A stretch of 64,000 nucleotides of DNA, from positions 62,001 to 126,000 of the forward strand of contig QXJR01000009.1 in NCBI GenBank assembly GCA_020975725.1, written 5' to 3'. Below are positions 19,496-30,547 of this stretch, one piece after another. The notes under the pieces were generated by a model. That model was not told the origin of the DNA, ran no database searches, and saw only the letters and a program-made list of their open reading frames with translations. How positions within the stretch are numbered: position 1 is the first letter of the stretch; each line of letters opens with the position of its first letter. This DNA comes from Picocystis sp. L7. Taxonomy: Eukaryota > Chlorophyta > Picocystophyceae > Picocystales > Picocystaceae. Both the position numbers and the translations under genes were made by a program.

Positions 19496-20214
19496 CCTCT
19501 GCCATCAAGCCATTCTTTCCCGTGATATGCCTCAGGCTTGGCTGGCATCTTCTAGCTTGTTTGTCCTTTCCAAGATCGGTTTTCCCATGCCTTCGTGATG
19601 CGAGGCATCTTTGTCTGCCTGGTGGCAAAGGCACGTTTCTTCCTACGCATTAAGCATGGTCGTCAGCCTGCACATGTGCATGACAACAACCTCCCAAGAA
19701 GACCGTCGTGACAAGTTGGGGTCAAGCCATACTCAGCGCGCACCGGGTCAAAATATGCTACGTGAATCCTATGATACACGTCTTCTTTGAAGGGGGGTCC
19801 ATGCAGGGGTGTCGAACGTGAGCAAAGCACAAATTACGGACGGCAATAGAAAGCAGTTATGTACGGTATGCATCCATGGCACCAGAGGCCAAACCCGATG
19901 GTTCGAAAGAACTGGGTGCCCTGGCCGACCCACAATGTATGGGGGAACGTGAAAGTGCAATATATATATTCAATGCAGGGTCAAAGCAATGTTCAGTAAG
20001 AAAAGACACAGGATTGAGGCCGTGCCGAGCTCTGTGGAACGCGTACTGACCCTTTCGGATGGGGCGTTTGCAGCACAATAACAAGCTCAAAATTCAGCGT
20101 TCTGAATCCTCTACCACTTCACTGGGGGACAACCCCATGCTCATCCCCCGTAAACGTTAGACTACACAAACGCACACAGCTGTGGCGCTCGAAAGGAGCT
20201 GCCGATATCAAGAG
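19496..20214. other. AT-rich intergenic region
   Basis: 3' side of the methyltransferase gene and upstream of the tentative membrane protein. AT-rich, only short frames, no RNA gene recognised. Confidence 0.4.
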
Positions 20215-21522
20215 CTAGGCCCTTTCTCCCGTTACGTACCCGTACGAAGGCTGCAGGGTTGCCCCGGGTCGCTTCTTGAATTGACGCTTGAGGTACTTTT
20301 CGCACTGGTCTTTGGCGGTAGGGGCCGAAATCAGCCGGAAGCCAAACATGCCCAACAGGGCTTTCAGGGCCCCGGGACGGTGGTTTATTCCACTCCAAAA
20401 GCGTTCGCCCTTGTTGTAGACAGACAACCTCATGGTGTCGAATCCAGGATTGAAGGTGTCGCCAGCGAAGGTAGAGAGTCTCAAAAAGTCAAACTGCAGC
20501 CGGGAACCCTTCGCGGACAACGCCGCCACGGATTCCAGGAGGCCCTTCACCGCCTCTGGCTTCAAATAATAAACAAGCCCCTCGACGATGAACAGCGACC
20601 TCTTTGTCTTCTGGAAAGACGTTCCGTTCATGGCGTCTTCCAAGCTCACGGTGGACAGATCTGCACCGACGAATTCCGGCCATTCGTACTGACTTTTCGG
20701 GATCAGCTTCTGGACCAGTTCCTGCTTCTTCTTGGATGCATCGGGCAGGTCGATTTCGTAGAAAGCGACCCCTTTCCTTCCCAGGCGATACGCTCTCGTG
20801 TCGAATCCTGCGGCTACAATGACGATCTGGGTGATTCCTGCGTCCAATGCATCGGTCACTGCCTCGTCGAACCACTGCGTTCTCGCATCGATGAAGTTCA
20901 CGATGCCAGGCAGACCAAGGACCGGCCATTGGGTCATGTTGTGCATGATCTTCATGCGCGGCAGCTTCTTCCTCATGGCTTCTCCCCGGCTCGGCATGAG
21001 CTCGTCCCTCAGGAGCGGGGCCAGAAAATCGTCATTGGCGTGCGGGACTTGGTAGTCTCGGTTGTAGGTTCTGAACTGCAGCATCAGGTGGTTGGTGGGA
21101 GGGCGTACGGTTTGCCCGTACAGGTAGATCTGCTTGCATGGGTTGATGCAGTACCTCCAAACTTTGATGCATGCTCTCTTGGCGGGGTTGCGTTTCTCTC
21201 CTTTGGTGGGTCGAGTGCCATCTCCGCACAAGTCTTCGAACGTCCAGGAAGCATAAGGATTGTCCCTTTCGGTTCCAGGTTCGACTCGGATGGATCGGTC
21301 GACTTCAGCCAATGCCGCATCTTCTCCGGGTCGTGTCCCTTGGCACGCTGTCGCATCGTTTTCATCCGTCCGATCCGCCTGGTTTTCCGACGGTCGACCG
21401 GGTCCTTCCGGTTCGCACCTTTGGTCGGTGGGGTGGACACGGTTCGGTTTGGCGGGTCCACGTTGTTCGATCTCCAGGGCAGGTGCATAAACGTCCTTGG
21501 CCTCGATCGTGGGAACGTTCAT
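20215..21522 (-). CDS. S-adenosylmethionine-dependent methyltransferase, leucine carboxyl methyltransferase (LCM) superfamily
   Basis: 435 aa from the ATG at 21522 (MNVPTIEAK). The C-terminal 330 residues fit the LCM/TIGR00027 family: a FIDARTQWFDEAV helix, the SAM-binding AAGFDTRAYRL motif near residues 236-246, EIDLPD for the ribose-binding acidic residue, and the IVEGLVYYL block that follows the catalytic region. This family includes bacterial O-methyltransferases and PP2A LCMT1; this protein is closer to the former in motif style. The substrate is unknown. The N-terminal 100 residues are hydrophilic and may include a targeting or regulatory extension. One exon; shares a 1.0-kb divergent promoter with 22559. 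Confidence 0.85.
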   Translation of the reverse strand: MNVPTIEAKDVYAPALEIEQRGPAKPNRVHPTDQRCEPEGPGRPSENQADRTDENDATACQGTRPGEDAALAEVDRSIRVEPGTERDNPYASWTFEDLCGDGTRPTKGEKRNPAKRACIKVWRYCINPCKQIYLYGQTVRPPTNHLMLQFRTYNRDYQVPHANDDFLAPLLRDELMPSRGEAMRKKLPRMKIMHNMTQWPVLGLPGIVNFIDARTQWFDEAVTDALDAGITQIVIVAAGFDTRAYRLGRKGVAFYEIDLPDASKKKQELVQKLIPKSQYEWPEFVGADLSTVSLEDAMNGTSFQKTKRSLFIVEGLVYYLKPEAVKGLLESVAALSAKGSRLQFDFLRLSTFAGDTFNPGFDTMRLSVYNKGERFWSGINHRPGALKALLGMFGFRLISAPTAKDQCEKYLKRQFKKRPGATLQPSYGYVTGERA

Positions 21523-22558
21523 CTCGCGCGTTCCTTTGCGGTCCGAAGGGTGGTGGCGAAGATCCGAATGGACCGCGCCTCCATTCTCCCCCTTCCTTCC
21601 TTGCGAGGATTCGATGGATCGGGTGTCGGGATCCTCGTGGGGGGAACGGGGGGAAGCCGTTCCCATGGATGGAACCCCGAGGAAGGAAAGGGGTTCGGAA
21701 CCGATCGATAGGAAGAGGTTGACCCGGAGGGTTCCCGGGGAGAAGGAACGCCAAACGACGCACCGAACCGGAGGGAGGGGTGGGCTCTGGGGCGAACCCT
21801 CGAACGGTCCCAGTCGGGGCGGGGAAACGGATCCACGAATCGACACGTCGCTCGTGCGGGGAAACGGACCCCCCCCTCCGATCCCGCCCCATGGCCATCC
21901 CACGAGCATGGGAACAAGGGGGTGTAGATGGTCGAAGGTGGGGTCGTTCCGGATCGTCCAACGATCGCCACGTGTCGGATCCATGCGCGCATGCGACGTG
22001 CCCCCCCCCTTCCATCCATCGTGCCCTTCGGAAGCGACGAGACGTACGGTACCGCGTCGAGGGTTCGGAGGGGTGTGGGAATCGATCTGGGACGGTGGCA
22101 GAGGCTCGGACGACACCCCAGGCCGACGCGACCCAAAGGCGGGCTGGTTCTGCACCCGTGCGTGCCGTCCACGTTCCGTCCTTCCATCCATCCATCCATC
22201 CATTCATCCACGTTCGTCCTCGTTTCGAATCGGCAGAAACCGATCGTTCCGTTCCGTTCCTCCCTGGGTGTCTCTTGTCCCTTCGCCACTCGTGGTGCTG
22301 GTCGATGGGACCGTCCTTCCTTCGATCGAGGGGTGTCCTTCCCATCCACCCATCGATCCCGTGGGTTCCCATGGGGTTCGATCCGGGACAACCCCGTCCG
22401 ATACCTCCGGGTCTCCTTCCTTCCTTGGGTCACGAGGGACATGGGAAGACCGACGACCGTGTGGGTTCCAGAGGTGGTGGAATCCCACACCACCCTCCAT
22501 CACCAACGTGAAAGGCACGCCTGGTTCCGTAAAACGCGAAGGTAAAGAGGACGGGAAG
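21523..22558. promoter_or_regulatory. Divergent promoter region (methyltransferase / unknown gene)
   Basis: GC-rich leader with long open frames on both strands that have no family signal and are best read as compositional. Contains GCGAACCCTCGAACGG near 21790 and a small CCAT/CATC microsatellite at 22187-22210. Confidence 0.45.
22187..22210 (+). repeat. CATC microsatellite
   Basis: About six tandem CATC/CATT units in the divergent promoter region. Confidence 0.7.
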
Positions 22559-23233
22559 ATGGACGTGGCGGAAGAACTCGTGCAGATGGAAAACGAACTG
22601 CCGCGAAACGCCTACGAGAAGGGTTGGAAGGAGAAAAGAACCACGTGGCGGAGACGACTCGCCGGTTCCAAGGATCTCAACACGTTCCTCCTGGCGCTCC
22701 AAGAGATGAGGAACAGCATCGATGCGAAATATCGCATCCCAGAAACAGAAGATCGAAGGCTTTGGGACACGTGCGCAAGTGCGTGCCTGTCACGGAAAGA
22801 CCCCTCTTGTCCGATCCAGGCTCGGGTGATTCGAAACCTCTGGGAAGCGGTCCAATACGAAGTGGAAATGGTCCTGCACTTGAGGGCACATCGGAACGGT
22901 TCCATTGTGCGCAATGCCCTGCGCATGCTCAAATGGAACATGGAAATGGCATGGGGCAGGGGAGACCTGAAGGTGACCCATCTCCCGTTGAAAGATAGTT
23001 TGGGAGTATCCCAAAGGAACCTGAAGCCATGCCTGCCGCTTTTGAGATGCTTCTTGCAGAGGGAAAAGGCTTTGGTCCGTGCCAGGCTTGGGACCCTCAG
23101 AATGTGCAGCAGCCGGAGTAGGCCCGGCGACGATGCACGAATGGACTCTTCTGAAGAGTGTACAGTGGTATGGGACCCCGGGGACAGCGACTGCACCCAG
23201 CAGATCCTTTCCAACGCAGGAATCCAATGTTAA
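22559..23233 (+). CDS. Small helical protein, unrecognised
   Basis: 224 aa from the ATG giving MDVAEELVQ. Largely helical, with the segment W..KR.TW...L....DL..FLLALQEMRNSI (residues about 22-55) that weakly recalls the W...L......L..LE..I signature found in DDT/WHIM-type chromatin proteins and MBD9-like plant proteins. A second Trp- and Cys-containing helical region follows (WDTCASACLSRKD). No membrane segment or catalytic motif. It is convergent with GPN2 (85 bp between stop codons). The chromatin hint is too weak for a name. Confidence 0.65.
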   Translation: MDVAEELVQMENELPRNAYEKGWKEKRTTWRRRLAGSKDLNTFLLALQEMRNSIDAKYRIPETEDRRLWDTCASACLSRKDPSCPIQARVIRNLWEAVQYEVEMVLHLRAHRNGSIVRNALRMLKWNMEMAWGRGDLKVTHLPLKDSLGVSQRNLKPCLPLLRCFLQREKALVRARLGTLRMCSSRSRPGDDARMDSSEECTVVWDPGDSDCTQQILSNAGIQC

Positions 23234-23317
23234 ATTATGCACCGCCTGAATGGTGGTTATCATTCATGTAAATAGTGGGCGCATGTACAGGAAATGCCCA
23301 GAGTTATTTCGTTTAGT

Positions 23318-24121
23318 CTAAGATCCAGGATTTGTGTCTTGGCTCGTCGCCACGTAGCCTACAGCTTTGTCGATACCTTTCAGGAGCTTCCCCATCAAGT
23401 CTTTGTCCTCTACATGCAAGGTCATGAATTCCACCAGGCCATAGTCCCCGATGATCTCGCAAAGCCCCTGGTTGAGCTTCTCAAAGCGAGATGACAGCGG
23501 GCCAGCATTGAGTTCGGACAACAGATAGTCCAGATCTAGCGCATGAGTGTAATATTCTAGATCGAACGTGAGTTCCCCGTACTGTTGCAGCAAATCGACT
23601 TTGGAAAGTACATTGATGTGTGGAAGTGCTAAGTGGAGCATGGTGTTCAACGACAGAAGTGCCGCCCCTATGTACTTCCCTGCATCCTGGCAGAGACACG
23701 CATCAATCAGATGGACGCAGGCTAATCTACACTGGAGTTTTCGAACCATGTGTTCAATCACGTTCTTCAAGCTGACATGGAGTGTAAAAAGCTCGACCTG
23801 GCCTGGACAATCGATGATCATGTACACGTTCTCCGGCAGGGCTTTGATTCTGTCTTCGAGCCAGTCCAGATTGCTGGACAGATAATCCATGCAGTAGACC
23901 ATGCTGCCATTCGGACCGAGTCCCAGTTCCGCTTGGACCTCTTCCGCTTCGACCAGGTTCCGCACGTCGACGTCGCATCTGTAGGGAAGCCGGTCGTTCG
24001 CTGGATCCAGATTCAACACGCACGATTCCCTTCCAATTCCGTGGAGGAACTCCTGCAGGCCTCTGCAATAGGTGGTTTTTCCCGATCCTGGTGGACCCAC
24101 GACCACTTGTCCGAAACGCAT
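23318..24121 (-). CDS. GPN2: GPN-loop GTPase 2
   Basis: 267 aa cytosolic GTPase of the GPN family, involved in assembly and nuclear import of RNA polymerase II. Walker A GPPGSGKTT at residues 9-17, the DPAN motif at 39-42, the family-defining Gly-Pro-Asn at 69-71, DCPGQVEL as G3 near 105, and LSKVD (G4) in the middle of the protein. The MVYCMDYLSSNLDWL and ELPHIN-like ALPHINVLSKVDL blocks point to GPN2 over GPN1 and GPN3. It lacks the C-terminal extension of animal GPN2 (about 310 aa), as plant and algal ones can. One exon; ATG at 24121. Confidence 0.92.
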   Translation of the reverse strand: MRFGQVVVGPPGSGKTTYCRGLQEFLHGIGRESCVLNLDPANDRLPYRCDVDVRNLVEAEEVQAELGLGPNGSMVYCMDYLSSNLDWLEDRIKALPENVYMIIDCPGQVELFTLHVSLKNVIEHMVRKLQCRLACVHLIDACLCQDAGKYIGAALLSLNTMLHLALPHINVLSKVDLLQQYGELTFDLEYYTHALDLDYLLSELNAGPLSSRFEKLNQGLCEIIGDYGLVEFMTLHVEDKDLMGKLLKGIDKAVGYVATSQDTNPGS

Positions 24122-25733
24122 CCGCCTTCCTTCGATCTCGCCGTCCGCGTTACCGCCACCCTTCGATCGACACGTGGCGAAACCACCTCTGACTCCTGTC
24201 CACGTGGGATCTCTCCTCTCGTCTTCTGCAGCGGGAAGCTTGCAAGCGCTTCGTTTCCCGATCCCGATGCGTGTGTACGTTTCCCAAGGATCGCCTCGAT
24301 GGTCGATGGGATGGGACCTTGGGCATGCATCACAGGTCTGTGCCTTGATGGATCAGGGTCACTGGACCCCTCCTCCATGAAGAAGGACAAATTGGAAGAG
24401 GACAGGTGGATGCACCACATCAAGATCGATTCCAAGCTCTTGGATTCCGCATGCATGGAAAGGACAACTAAAAGCAGGTCGCGGATGCTTCAGACAAACA
24501 CACATCGATCATCTCCCTCCTCGAGGAAGGAGGGGAGAGGAATCAGGAGCGGTCACGGTACGCTTCCCTTCGTGCAACCGCAGCGATAATGTCAAACGGC
24601 TGTCCCTACGCCGACTAGGGCCCACACGCCATGAATGGGATACTTCCGTACCCGCCGCAAACCAAGCCCGCCAACCAGAACATGCCCAGTGGATCTCACC
24701 ACAATGTAAACCATAGGTGCCATGCTTCCATGATACCCATTGCAAGCGATCCGATTCAATGCCTCTTGTATTAGGGGAAAGGAACCTGAACGCCGGGTGA
24801 AGAGAAAATCATGCATTGCTGGCTCTGATCTCACGCTCACAGTCACTGTTCGCTGTTGACGGTCGTATCCCTGTGCGTCTTTCCAGGGCAAGTGACGCTT
24901 CAACTTGAAATGCTCGACTCCGTTCGCTGCATCGAGGAACATGTACAAGGACTCGTTGGAATATCACATCCAGCTTTCACTCGCTGGGCAAACCCTTGCC
25001 CAGAGATCAACTTCCGATGACCAGTGGTCGTAGGCATATGCTTGTCCTCCGTAGCGATGCTGCATCCTGACTACTGGTCTGGAGCATTGATGCAAGCATC
25101 GGCCGTTTTGTCCCAATGCAGGAATTCCACGACCACACATGCCATCGCATAGGAAGAACACATACAGTCCATGGTGGAGTTGCTCAAGCAAATATAGACG
25201 CTACGAGGCACGAATGGTTCCCTAATGGCAGCTTCGGGGAATGTTTATATTTTGTCCCGACAAGCCTGGGGACGCAACAAAAAAACAGGAAAGACACATA
25301 CCTGCGCATTTTTGAATGGGAAACTTCTCCCTCTTGTCCATTGCCAAGAAACAAGTTATCACTCGTTCATTCCTTATTGCTGAAAGTGCTTGCAGACCTA
25401 GTCATGTAAGGGCTTCCAACGGCATGGCAAGGTCTAAGACACATCAGATCCCCTTCATCTTGTCCTGCAGCCGAGCAACTATTACACGTCGGTCAGTGGA
25501 ACAGCAGTTGGAGAGGCAAGGGACTGTTCAAGAACTTCGATCTGGGGCCAACACTCCCGTTTGGGCCTTCAACGACCAATCCTTGGAGACAATGGTGGAT
25601 TCGTATCGACTGACAGATGTAGAGCACAAGGGTGTTGCCACGTGGAAAGGAGAGCGCTCGGTTGGCGTGAAGGCTGGACGAGAAAGCATTTATTCTTCGC
25701 ATGAAGGCACGGGGCTGTCCTTGCTCGAGCCGC
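24122..25733. other. Long intergenic region: GPN2 promoter and 3' side of RPN12
   Basis: The first 400 bp is GC-rich promoter sequence of GPN2. The rest is AT-richer. A minus-strand frame at 24592-24942 (about 116 codons, ATG at 24942) is open but matches nothing and lies in the AT-rich part; I do not support it as a gene. No RNA gene recognised. Confidence 0.45.
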
Positions 25734-26808
25734 TCAGACGATCCTTTCCAACTCCCGAGCATAAGCGAGCATTCGTTGGATCGTTTCCATCGAAGGGATG
25801 GCTGCTTCACCCTCATCTTTGCGCTGAAAGAAAAAGGAACCGCCCACCACTTTCCAATCTCGTTTTTCAAGGAAAGACTTCAGATCTGCTTCTGACTGGA
25901 GCATGAGCAGCTTTTGTGCTCCAGCAAGGGAGAGGGAATCGTACGCAGCTTCACAGCTGCTCGCGATTTCCTCTCGTATGGTTTCGATCAGCAGGTCCAT
26001 GAAGTAGCCGAACGTCTCGTCGGGTACGTGTTCCCTGGCTTCTAAGATTTGCTTGTACGCGCCTTCCAGGAGTGCCTGTTCGATATCGACGACTTTCTGG
26101 ACCACGCTGCTGGCGTGTGCTTCTTGAGAGAGCTTTTCCAGTTCCACGTGAAAGTCCGAAATGCGATTTTGAACCAGCAAGCGCAGGAGGTTGAGGCCAA
26201 GAAGCAAGTGTTCCCGCTCCGAGGTTCCGAGGACGTTCTTGAGCTCGGTGTAGAAAGGATGGAGGAGGGAGAAGTTGCGTTCGAAGAGCACTTCGTCTTG
26301 CAGCTTCAGGCTTACCATGACGGCGATCTCGAACGCACTCCCTGTTCAAGCGAGCGGCGGGACGTCCTCCACCTGTCAGCGTTCTCCATCTCGGGATCGG
26401 AATGCGTGCGCTTCGATTTCGGACGCACTTGCGAGCTTCAGGGCTTGTTCGGAAGGGAGCTGGTTTCTTTCGAAGGGTGGTACGACGGACGCGCCCACCA
26501 GCAACACCTTTGGTCGTTCGACGCAGGGAGGGTCAGCGGCACGTCTCGCCTGGTCACGTACCGGAACGTTTCATCGCGTCGTTTCCATCCATTTTCGATC
26601 TGGCATCGTCCGACATCTCTTCCACCTACCTTGCACGCTTCGATCTTCGTCTTGCACGCCTGGTAATCACCACGTGCAAACTCGCCCTTGGGATTGGCAC
26701 GACACGGTCAGCCGCGTTCCCTACCTTTCGTGTGCATCTGCAACCCGTCCCTCGCGTCCACCTCACCTCGAGCTGCTGCACGTTTTCCTTCAGCTTCGTC
26801 TCGTCCAT
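25734..26808 (-). CDS. RPN12: 26S proteasome regulatory lid subunit RPN12 (PSMD8), four exons: 26808-26767, 26686-26630, 26507-26429, 26341-25734
   Basis: 261 aa after removing three short introns of 80, 122 and 87 bp. Exon 1 codes MDETKLKENVQQLE, exon 2 GEFARGDYQACKTKIEACK, exon 3 the VLLVGAS...ALKLA part, and exon 4 RSAFEIAVMVSLK onward. Across the junctions the protein aligns with RPN12 from start to end: the KDYDTC-like helix, LxxARxxxExAVxxS, then LLGLNLLRLLVQNRISDFHVELE, the PCI-like domain (VPDETFGYFMDLLIETIREEIA), and AYDSLSLAGAQKLLMLQS. RPN12 is needed for lid incorporation into the 26S proteasome. Size fits plant and yeast RPN12 (267-274 aa). A slightly earlier in-frame ATG exists at 26826. 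Confidence 0.92.
26342..26428 (-). other. RPN12 intron 3
   Basis: 87 bp, GTGCGT...GAACAG, phase 1, GCTGAC 33 nt before exon 4. Splicing creates the Arg of LARSAFEIAV. Confidence 0.85.
26508..26629 (-). other. RPN12 intron 2
   Basis: 122 bp, GTAGGT...CAAAG, phase 0, GCTGAC 24 nt before exon 3. Confidence 0.85.
26687..26766 (-). other. RPN12 intron 1
   Basis: 80 bp, GTGAGG...CCAAG, phase 0, GCTGAC 20 nt before exon 2. Confidence 0.8.
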
Positions 26809-28318
26809 GCGCAACGATCGCGTCATGGCTCCTCGTGCCTCTGTTTTTGCGTGTGTTAATTCCAAGGCCTCGATCCGGGTAGGACCATGTCCACCAGACA
26901 AGGACCGAGGAAGGGAACGGTCTTTCGGGACACCCGATGGGGAAAACGGGGAGAAAGGATGGGGTGGAATGGCGGTCCATGGAGCAGGAGGAGGGGGGTG
27001 GACACCGCAGGAGACGGAACCACACCACCATGGACACGTGAACGTGCGTGAACGAGGACAAGAGGAGGGAGATGATCCACAAGAAAACGCCCGCCAAGCC
27101 ATGCGCAAGTCGATCCTCGGAATGGTGGGGACGTCGCGAGCTCGGAAGGAAAGACCGCCTCGACCAAGGCCCTCGCCATCACGACGGGCGCGTTTGACCC
27201 CCACCTTGGTATGGGAGGTGCTATCCTATTAGGCGATCGGTCCTTTCCGACATAGAATCGATCCAGACCATTATGCGGGATGCACGAGCTCCGTCCAATC
27301 TTTCAATGTAGAGGCAAATCACCCCGCGAAGGAGCAATGTCATCTTTCCAACGGAAACACGGGCAATCCGCATTGCTCCCTTGTGCAAGCAACGCACACG
27401 TGAGGACGTTCGATCCATCGACGCCCATCCAACCTTCCATATGCCCGATTCTATGCAACGGAGGCCAATCGAGTTCTCGACGTGCAAATCTCCACACGTT
27501 TGCGATGGGTTGCGTTCACCGAGCTCGCTTTTGAATCACCTTCAAGCAAGAAAGGCGGGACGTGCGACGTTCCTACCTACACCGATCGGAAGCAATTGTG
27601 CCGAATCTTGGAACATGTCGGCCATGCAAGGGATGCCGATCAAGATCAACGGTAGCCAACGGAGCTACATGTGCGGTGATGGGCACATGGATTGTTCCCC
27701 GAACACGATCCGTACGAGGGCGAAGGGTGGTGAAGGCTTCGAAATGCCGCTCATCCGACCATGTGAATGCGGGACCCTCGTGGACTTCTTGGCATGTCTT
27801 GACAGAGATATTACCAGGCTTGCGATGCGGTTCGAATTTGTGTGGTCCCTGCGCATGCCCACGGCCATGGTAACCACACCTCCGCATCGGTTGATCCACC
27901 AAGGACACCGTACCTTCCCATGTGTCATGGCTTTGGATCGACGGACGCGAGCATCCGCCTCGTCCACGACGTCTCGCCCATCCTTGTCCTCGTGCAAAAC
28001 TGAGCGTTTCGTTCGCGTGTCCATCGAGGCCGTTGGATTCCGCTGTGCTCCACCTGTTCGATCCGTGGTGGGGTCCTCCTCTTCGCCACGCGTGCCATTC
28101 GTTCCGTTCGTCCGGACCATCGCCGGAATCTCTCGCCTTCCTTTTCCGTGTGGCGCGGAGGATCTCGTGGGGCGGGGTGGGCCCGACCCTGCCAGCTTGT
28201 GGATCGGGGTACGTCACAGGGTCGGTTTTCCTCGGGTGATGTTGAAGGTTACCATCCTCGGTGTGGCGGTGGATGCGGTGGTAGCGGACACCATCTTCGA
28301 ACACATTTGCAGTCCATC
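26809..28318. promoter_or_regulatory. Divergent promoter region (RPN12 / MscS channel)
   Basis: 1.5 kb without a supported gene. Frames of up to about 340 codons on both strands are low in family signal, rich in Arg, His, Thr and Pro, and overlap each other, as expected from composition alone. Promoters of RPN12 and the channel gene must lie here. Confidence 0.45.
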
Positions 28319-30358
28319 ATGGCGTACGATCGCAAGGATCCTCCTCACAACTGGTCCTTCGAATACGGGGATTTCTACGGACACATCCCACCGGGACACC
28401 TGTCCTTGAAAAAAAGAGTGGGATGGAAGCACATCGACGAGGAATTCGTGCAGCAACTCAAGGAAGAGAAGACGGAGAAGTTCAAGAACTTGGCCGAAGC
28501 GAACGGCAAAGACAGAGATCAATACAGGATGGCACACGAGAGTCCGAAACAGACGAGGACGACCAGCGACAGGAAACTTCTGGACGAAATGGAAGAAAAG
28601 TTCGAGGCCGCAGAAAAGTTTAAAGCGAAGCAGCGACAAAATCTGTTCAAGGTCAAATTCTTCTTCATGGCTCTCTCTTTCGCGTTTCTATGTACCAGCG
28701 TATGTTTCATGATATTCTTCAGCGATGCCAAGATGGCAGACGAGGAACTATGGAGATGGTTCCTGGTCCTTGCCGCGCTGACGGGTGCATACTTTCTCAT
28801 CAATCCTGCACTCTACATCTCGGACTTTCTTCTACAGCTCATATTTCGTGGAGAAAGCCTCGTGGTGTACCTGCTCGTCTCAGTGCATCGCTCAAGGTGC
28901 CTTTTCTTTCACGTGGCTGCAACGTTCGGGCTGTGGGCAGGTTTGATGAAGGATGTGTCTTTCTACAGCGCTATTACGCGTACACTTGGTTGCATTTGGG
29001 TCTTTGTTGGGGCTCTACTCATCAACAGAATAGTCATCAAGTGGTTCCATCATGGATTTTACAGAAGGACATTCTTCCAACAGATGTACAAAGCCGTCCA
29101 GGTAGAGCACCTCCTTATAGTCCTGCAAAAGAAGCTCATGGGGAAGGATCATCTCTTTCACCGCACAAGTTTCTCTTGCAGCAAAATGCTACGGATTGTC
29201 AAGGAGATAAAACTAGCAACGGCTGTGGACTTCAACCTGAATTTTTCCTCAAAGTTGTTTGGTAACAGGGAGGCACTTCTGGACCAGCCACACATGATGC
29301 ACAGGATGGCCCAGTACCTCATGAGAAATAAGTATCTGCCTCTTCTTTTGCCGAACCCAACGGAACTTGATGGGATCCAGGTTGTTTTCATCGAGAAGAA
29401 GGAAGATGGGGACAAGCTGGGAAAGAAGATATTCCGGGCACTGAGGGAGAGCAAGCAAACCACGCAACTGCACCAGGCAGACTTTGACAAAGTCCTCGAA
29501 CCAAGCGAAGTGACAGCGTTTTTTGAGCTGATCGATACCCCCAAGGACGAGCCTCTTTCCATGCATTACTTCACTGATTTTTTCAAGAATGCCATCAGCG
29601 AACGCTTGTCGCTCTGTCTGACGCTGCGCGATGTAGAGGCGGTACTAGGAAAGCTTGGGTGGGCGACTGGTAGCATCCTTGGTATACCCACGGTGACCCT
29701 TTGGCTGATCATTTTCAACGTCAATGTCCTTGAGTTGTGGTTGGCCATTGCCTCCCTACTCGTGAGCCTCAGCTTCATCTTTGGAAACTCCATCCGTTTG
29801 CTCTATGAGAACATTATTTTCGTTTTCGTTGTACATCCATTCGATGTGAACGATTGGATAGAAGTTGACGAGCAGATGTACCTTGTCCAAGGAATTGGGA
29901 TGCACACCACCACACTTTCTAGGGTCGACGGAAGAAAGAGCTTCATACGCACCGCCGATCTAAACACAGGGGTTCTCATTAACCTTACCCGTAGCGGTAA
30001 CACGTGGGAGGTGTTCGACCTGTACGTGGACATGGATACACCGACATGGGTGTTCATGCGCCTCTCTGAGCGGTTGAACGAGTTGTTTGAACTTGATAGC
30101 GATTCGTACAAGCAGTTCCGCGTAGTGTACAGAGGAATGGAACGGCCCCTCAAGATGTATGTGGCAATCATCGTGGAGTTTGCTCTGAATCCCGCTGAAC
30201 TTGGCACTCTGCACTGGGGCCGCACACGCATCATGGCTGCTATCCGGGAGGTGATGGTGGAGAGCAAGGTGCAGTACTCCATGCCTCCTCTCGATGCAAC
30301 AGTCCATAAGACAGGTCCACACCCATCCATGACCCACGCGGAAGCCGGTATCCAGTGA
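28319..30358 (+). CDS. MscS-like mechanosensitive ion channel (plant MSL10-type)
   Basis: 679 aa. Charged cytosolic N-terminus, then about six membrane segments. The first four lie between residues 110 and 250, followed by a long cytosolic loop containing an EF-hand-like helix region (EVTAFFELIDTPKDEPLSMHYF), then two membrane helices and the MscS domain. The pore-proximal NSIRLLYENIIFVFVVHPFDVNDW block and the following beta-domain motif NxGVLINLTRSG match eukaryotic MscS-like channels, where HPFDVGD is invariant. Such channels open on membrane tension to release ions during hypo-osmotic shock. The start at 28319 is the first ATG after the GC-rich leader. One exon. Confident in family, not in membrane location (plasma membrane expected for this subtype). 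Confidence 0.9.
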   Translation: MAYDRKDPPHNWSFEYGDFYGHIPPGHLSLKKRVGWKHIDEEFVQQLKEEKTEKFKNLAEANGKDRDQYRMAHESPKQTRTTSDRKLLDEMEEKFEAAEKFKAKQRQNLFKVKFFFMALSFAFLCTSVCFMIFFSDAKMADEELWRWFLVLAALTGAYFLINPALYISDFLLQLIFRGESLVVYLLVSVHRSRCLFFHVAATFGLWAGLMKDVSFYSAITRTLGCIWVFVGALLINRIVIKWFHHGFYRRTFFQQMYKAVQVEHLLIVLQKKLMGKDHLFHRTSFSCSKMLRIVKEIKLATAVDFNLNFSSKLFGNREALLDQPHMMHRMAQYLMRNKYLPLLLPNPTELDGIQVVFIEKKEDGDKLGKKIFRALRESKQTTQLHQADFDKVLEPSEVTAFFELIDTPKDEPLSMHYFTDFFKNAISERLSLCLTLRDVEAVLGKLGWATGSILGIPTVTLWLIIFNVNVLELWLAIASLLVSLSFIFGNSIRLLYENIIFVFVVHPFDVNDWIEVDEQMYLVQGIGMHTTTLSRVDGRKSFIRTADLNTGVLINLTRSGNTWEVFDLYVDMDTPTWVFMRLSERLNELFELDSDSYKQFRVVYRGMERPLKMYVAIIVEFALNPAELGTLHWGRTRIMAAIREVMVESKVQYSMPPLDATVHKTGPHPSMTHAEAGIQ

Positions 30359-30547
30359 GAGCCCAGGTCTTTTCTTGAACAAGCTCCCCCATTGGAACGT
30401 TTCTTCCCGGATTTCGAGAGGAAGGAATTGCAGGGTTCAACACATTGAGATCCCGTTGGTTCCGTTGTGCTGCCTGATTTTTTTATCGAACGAATCACCA
30501 CATGAGTGCACCGTTGCCTTTATTTTCATTCAACATCTTTCGACCAT

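Noticed and set aside
24592-24942. Minus-strand frame of about 116 codons
   Set aside because: No similarity recognised, lies in AT-rich flank, and no splice or polyadenylation support.
27381-28304. Frames of 240-340 codons on both strands before the MscS gene
   Set aside because: No domain, compositional residues, and they overlap each other; the MscS N-terminus starts only at 28319.
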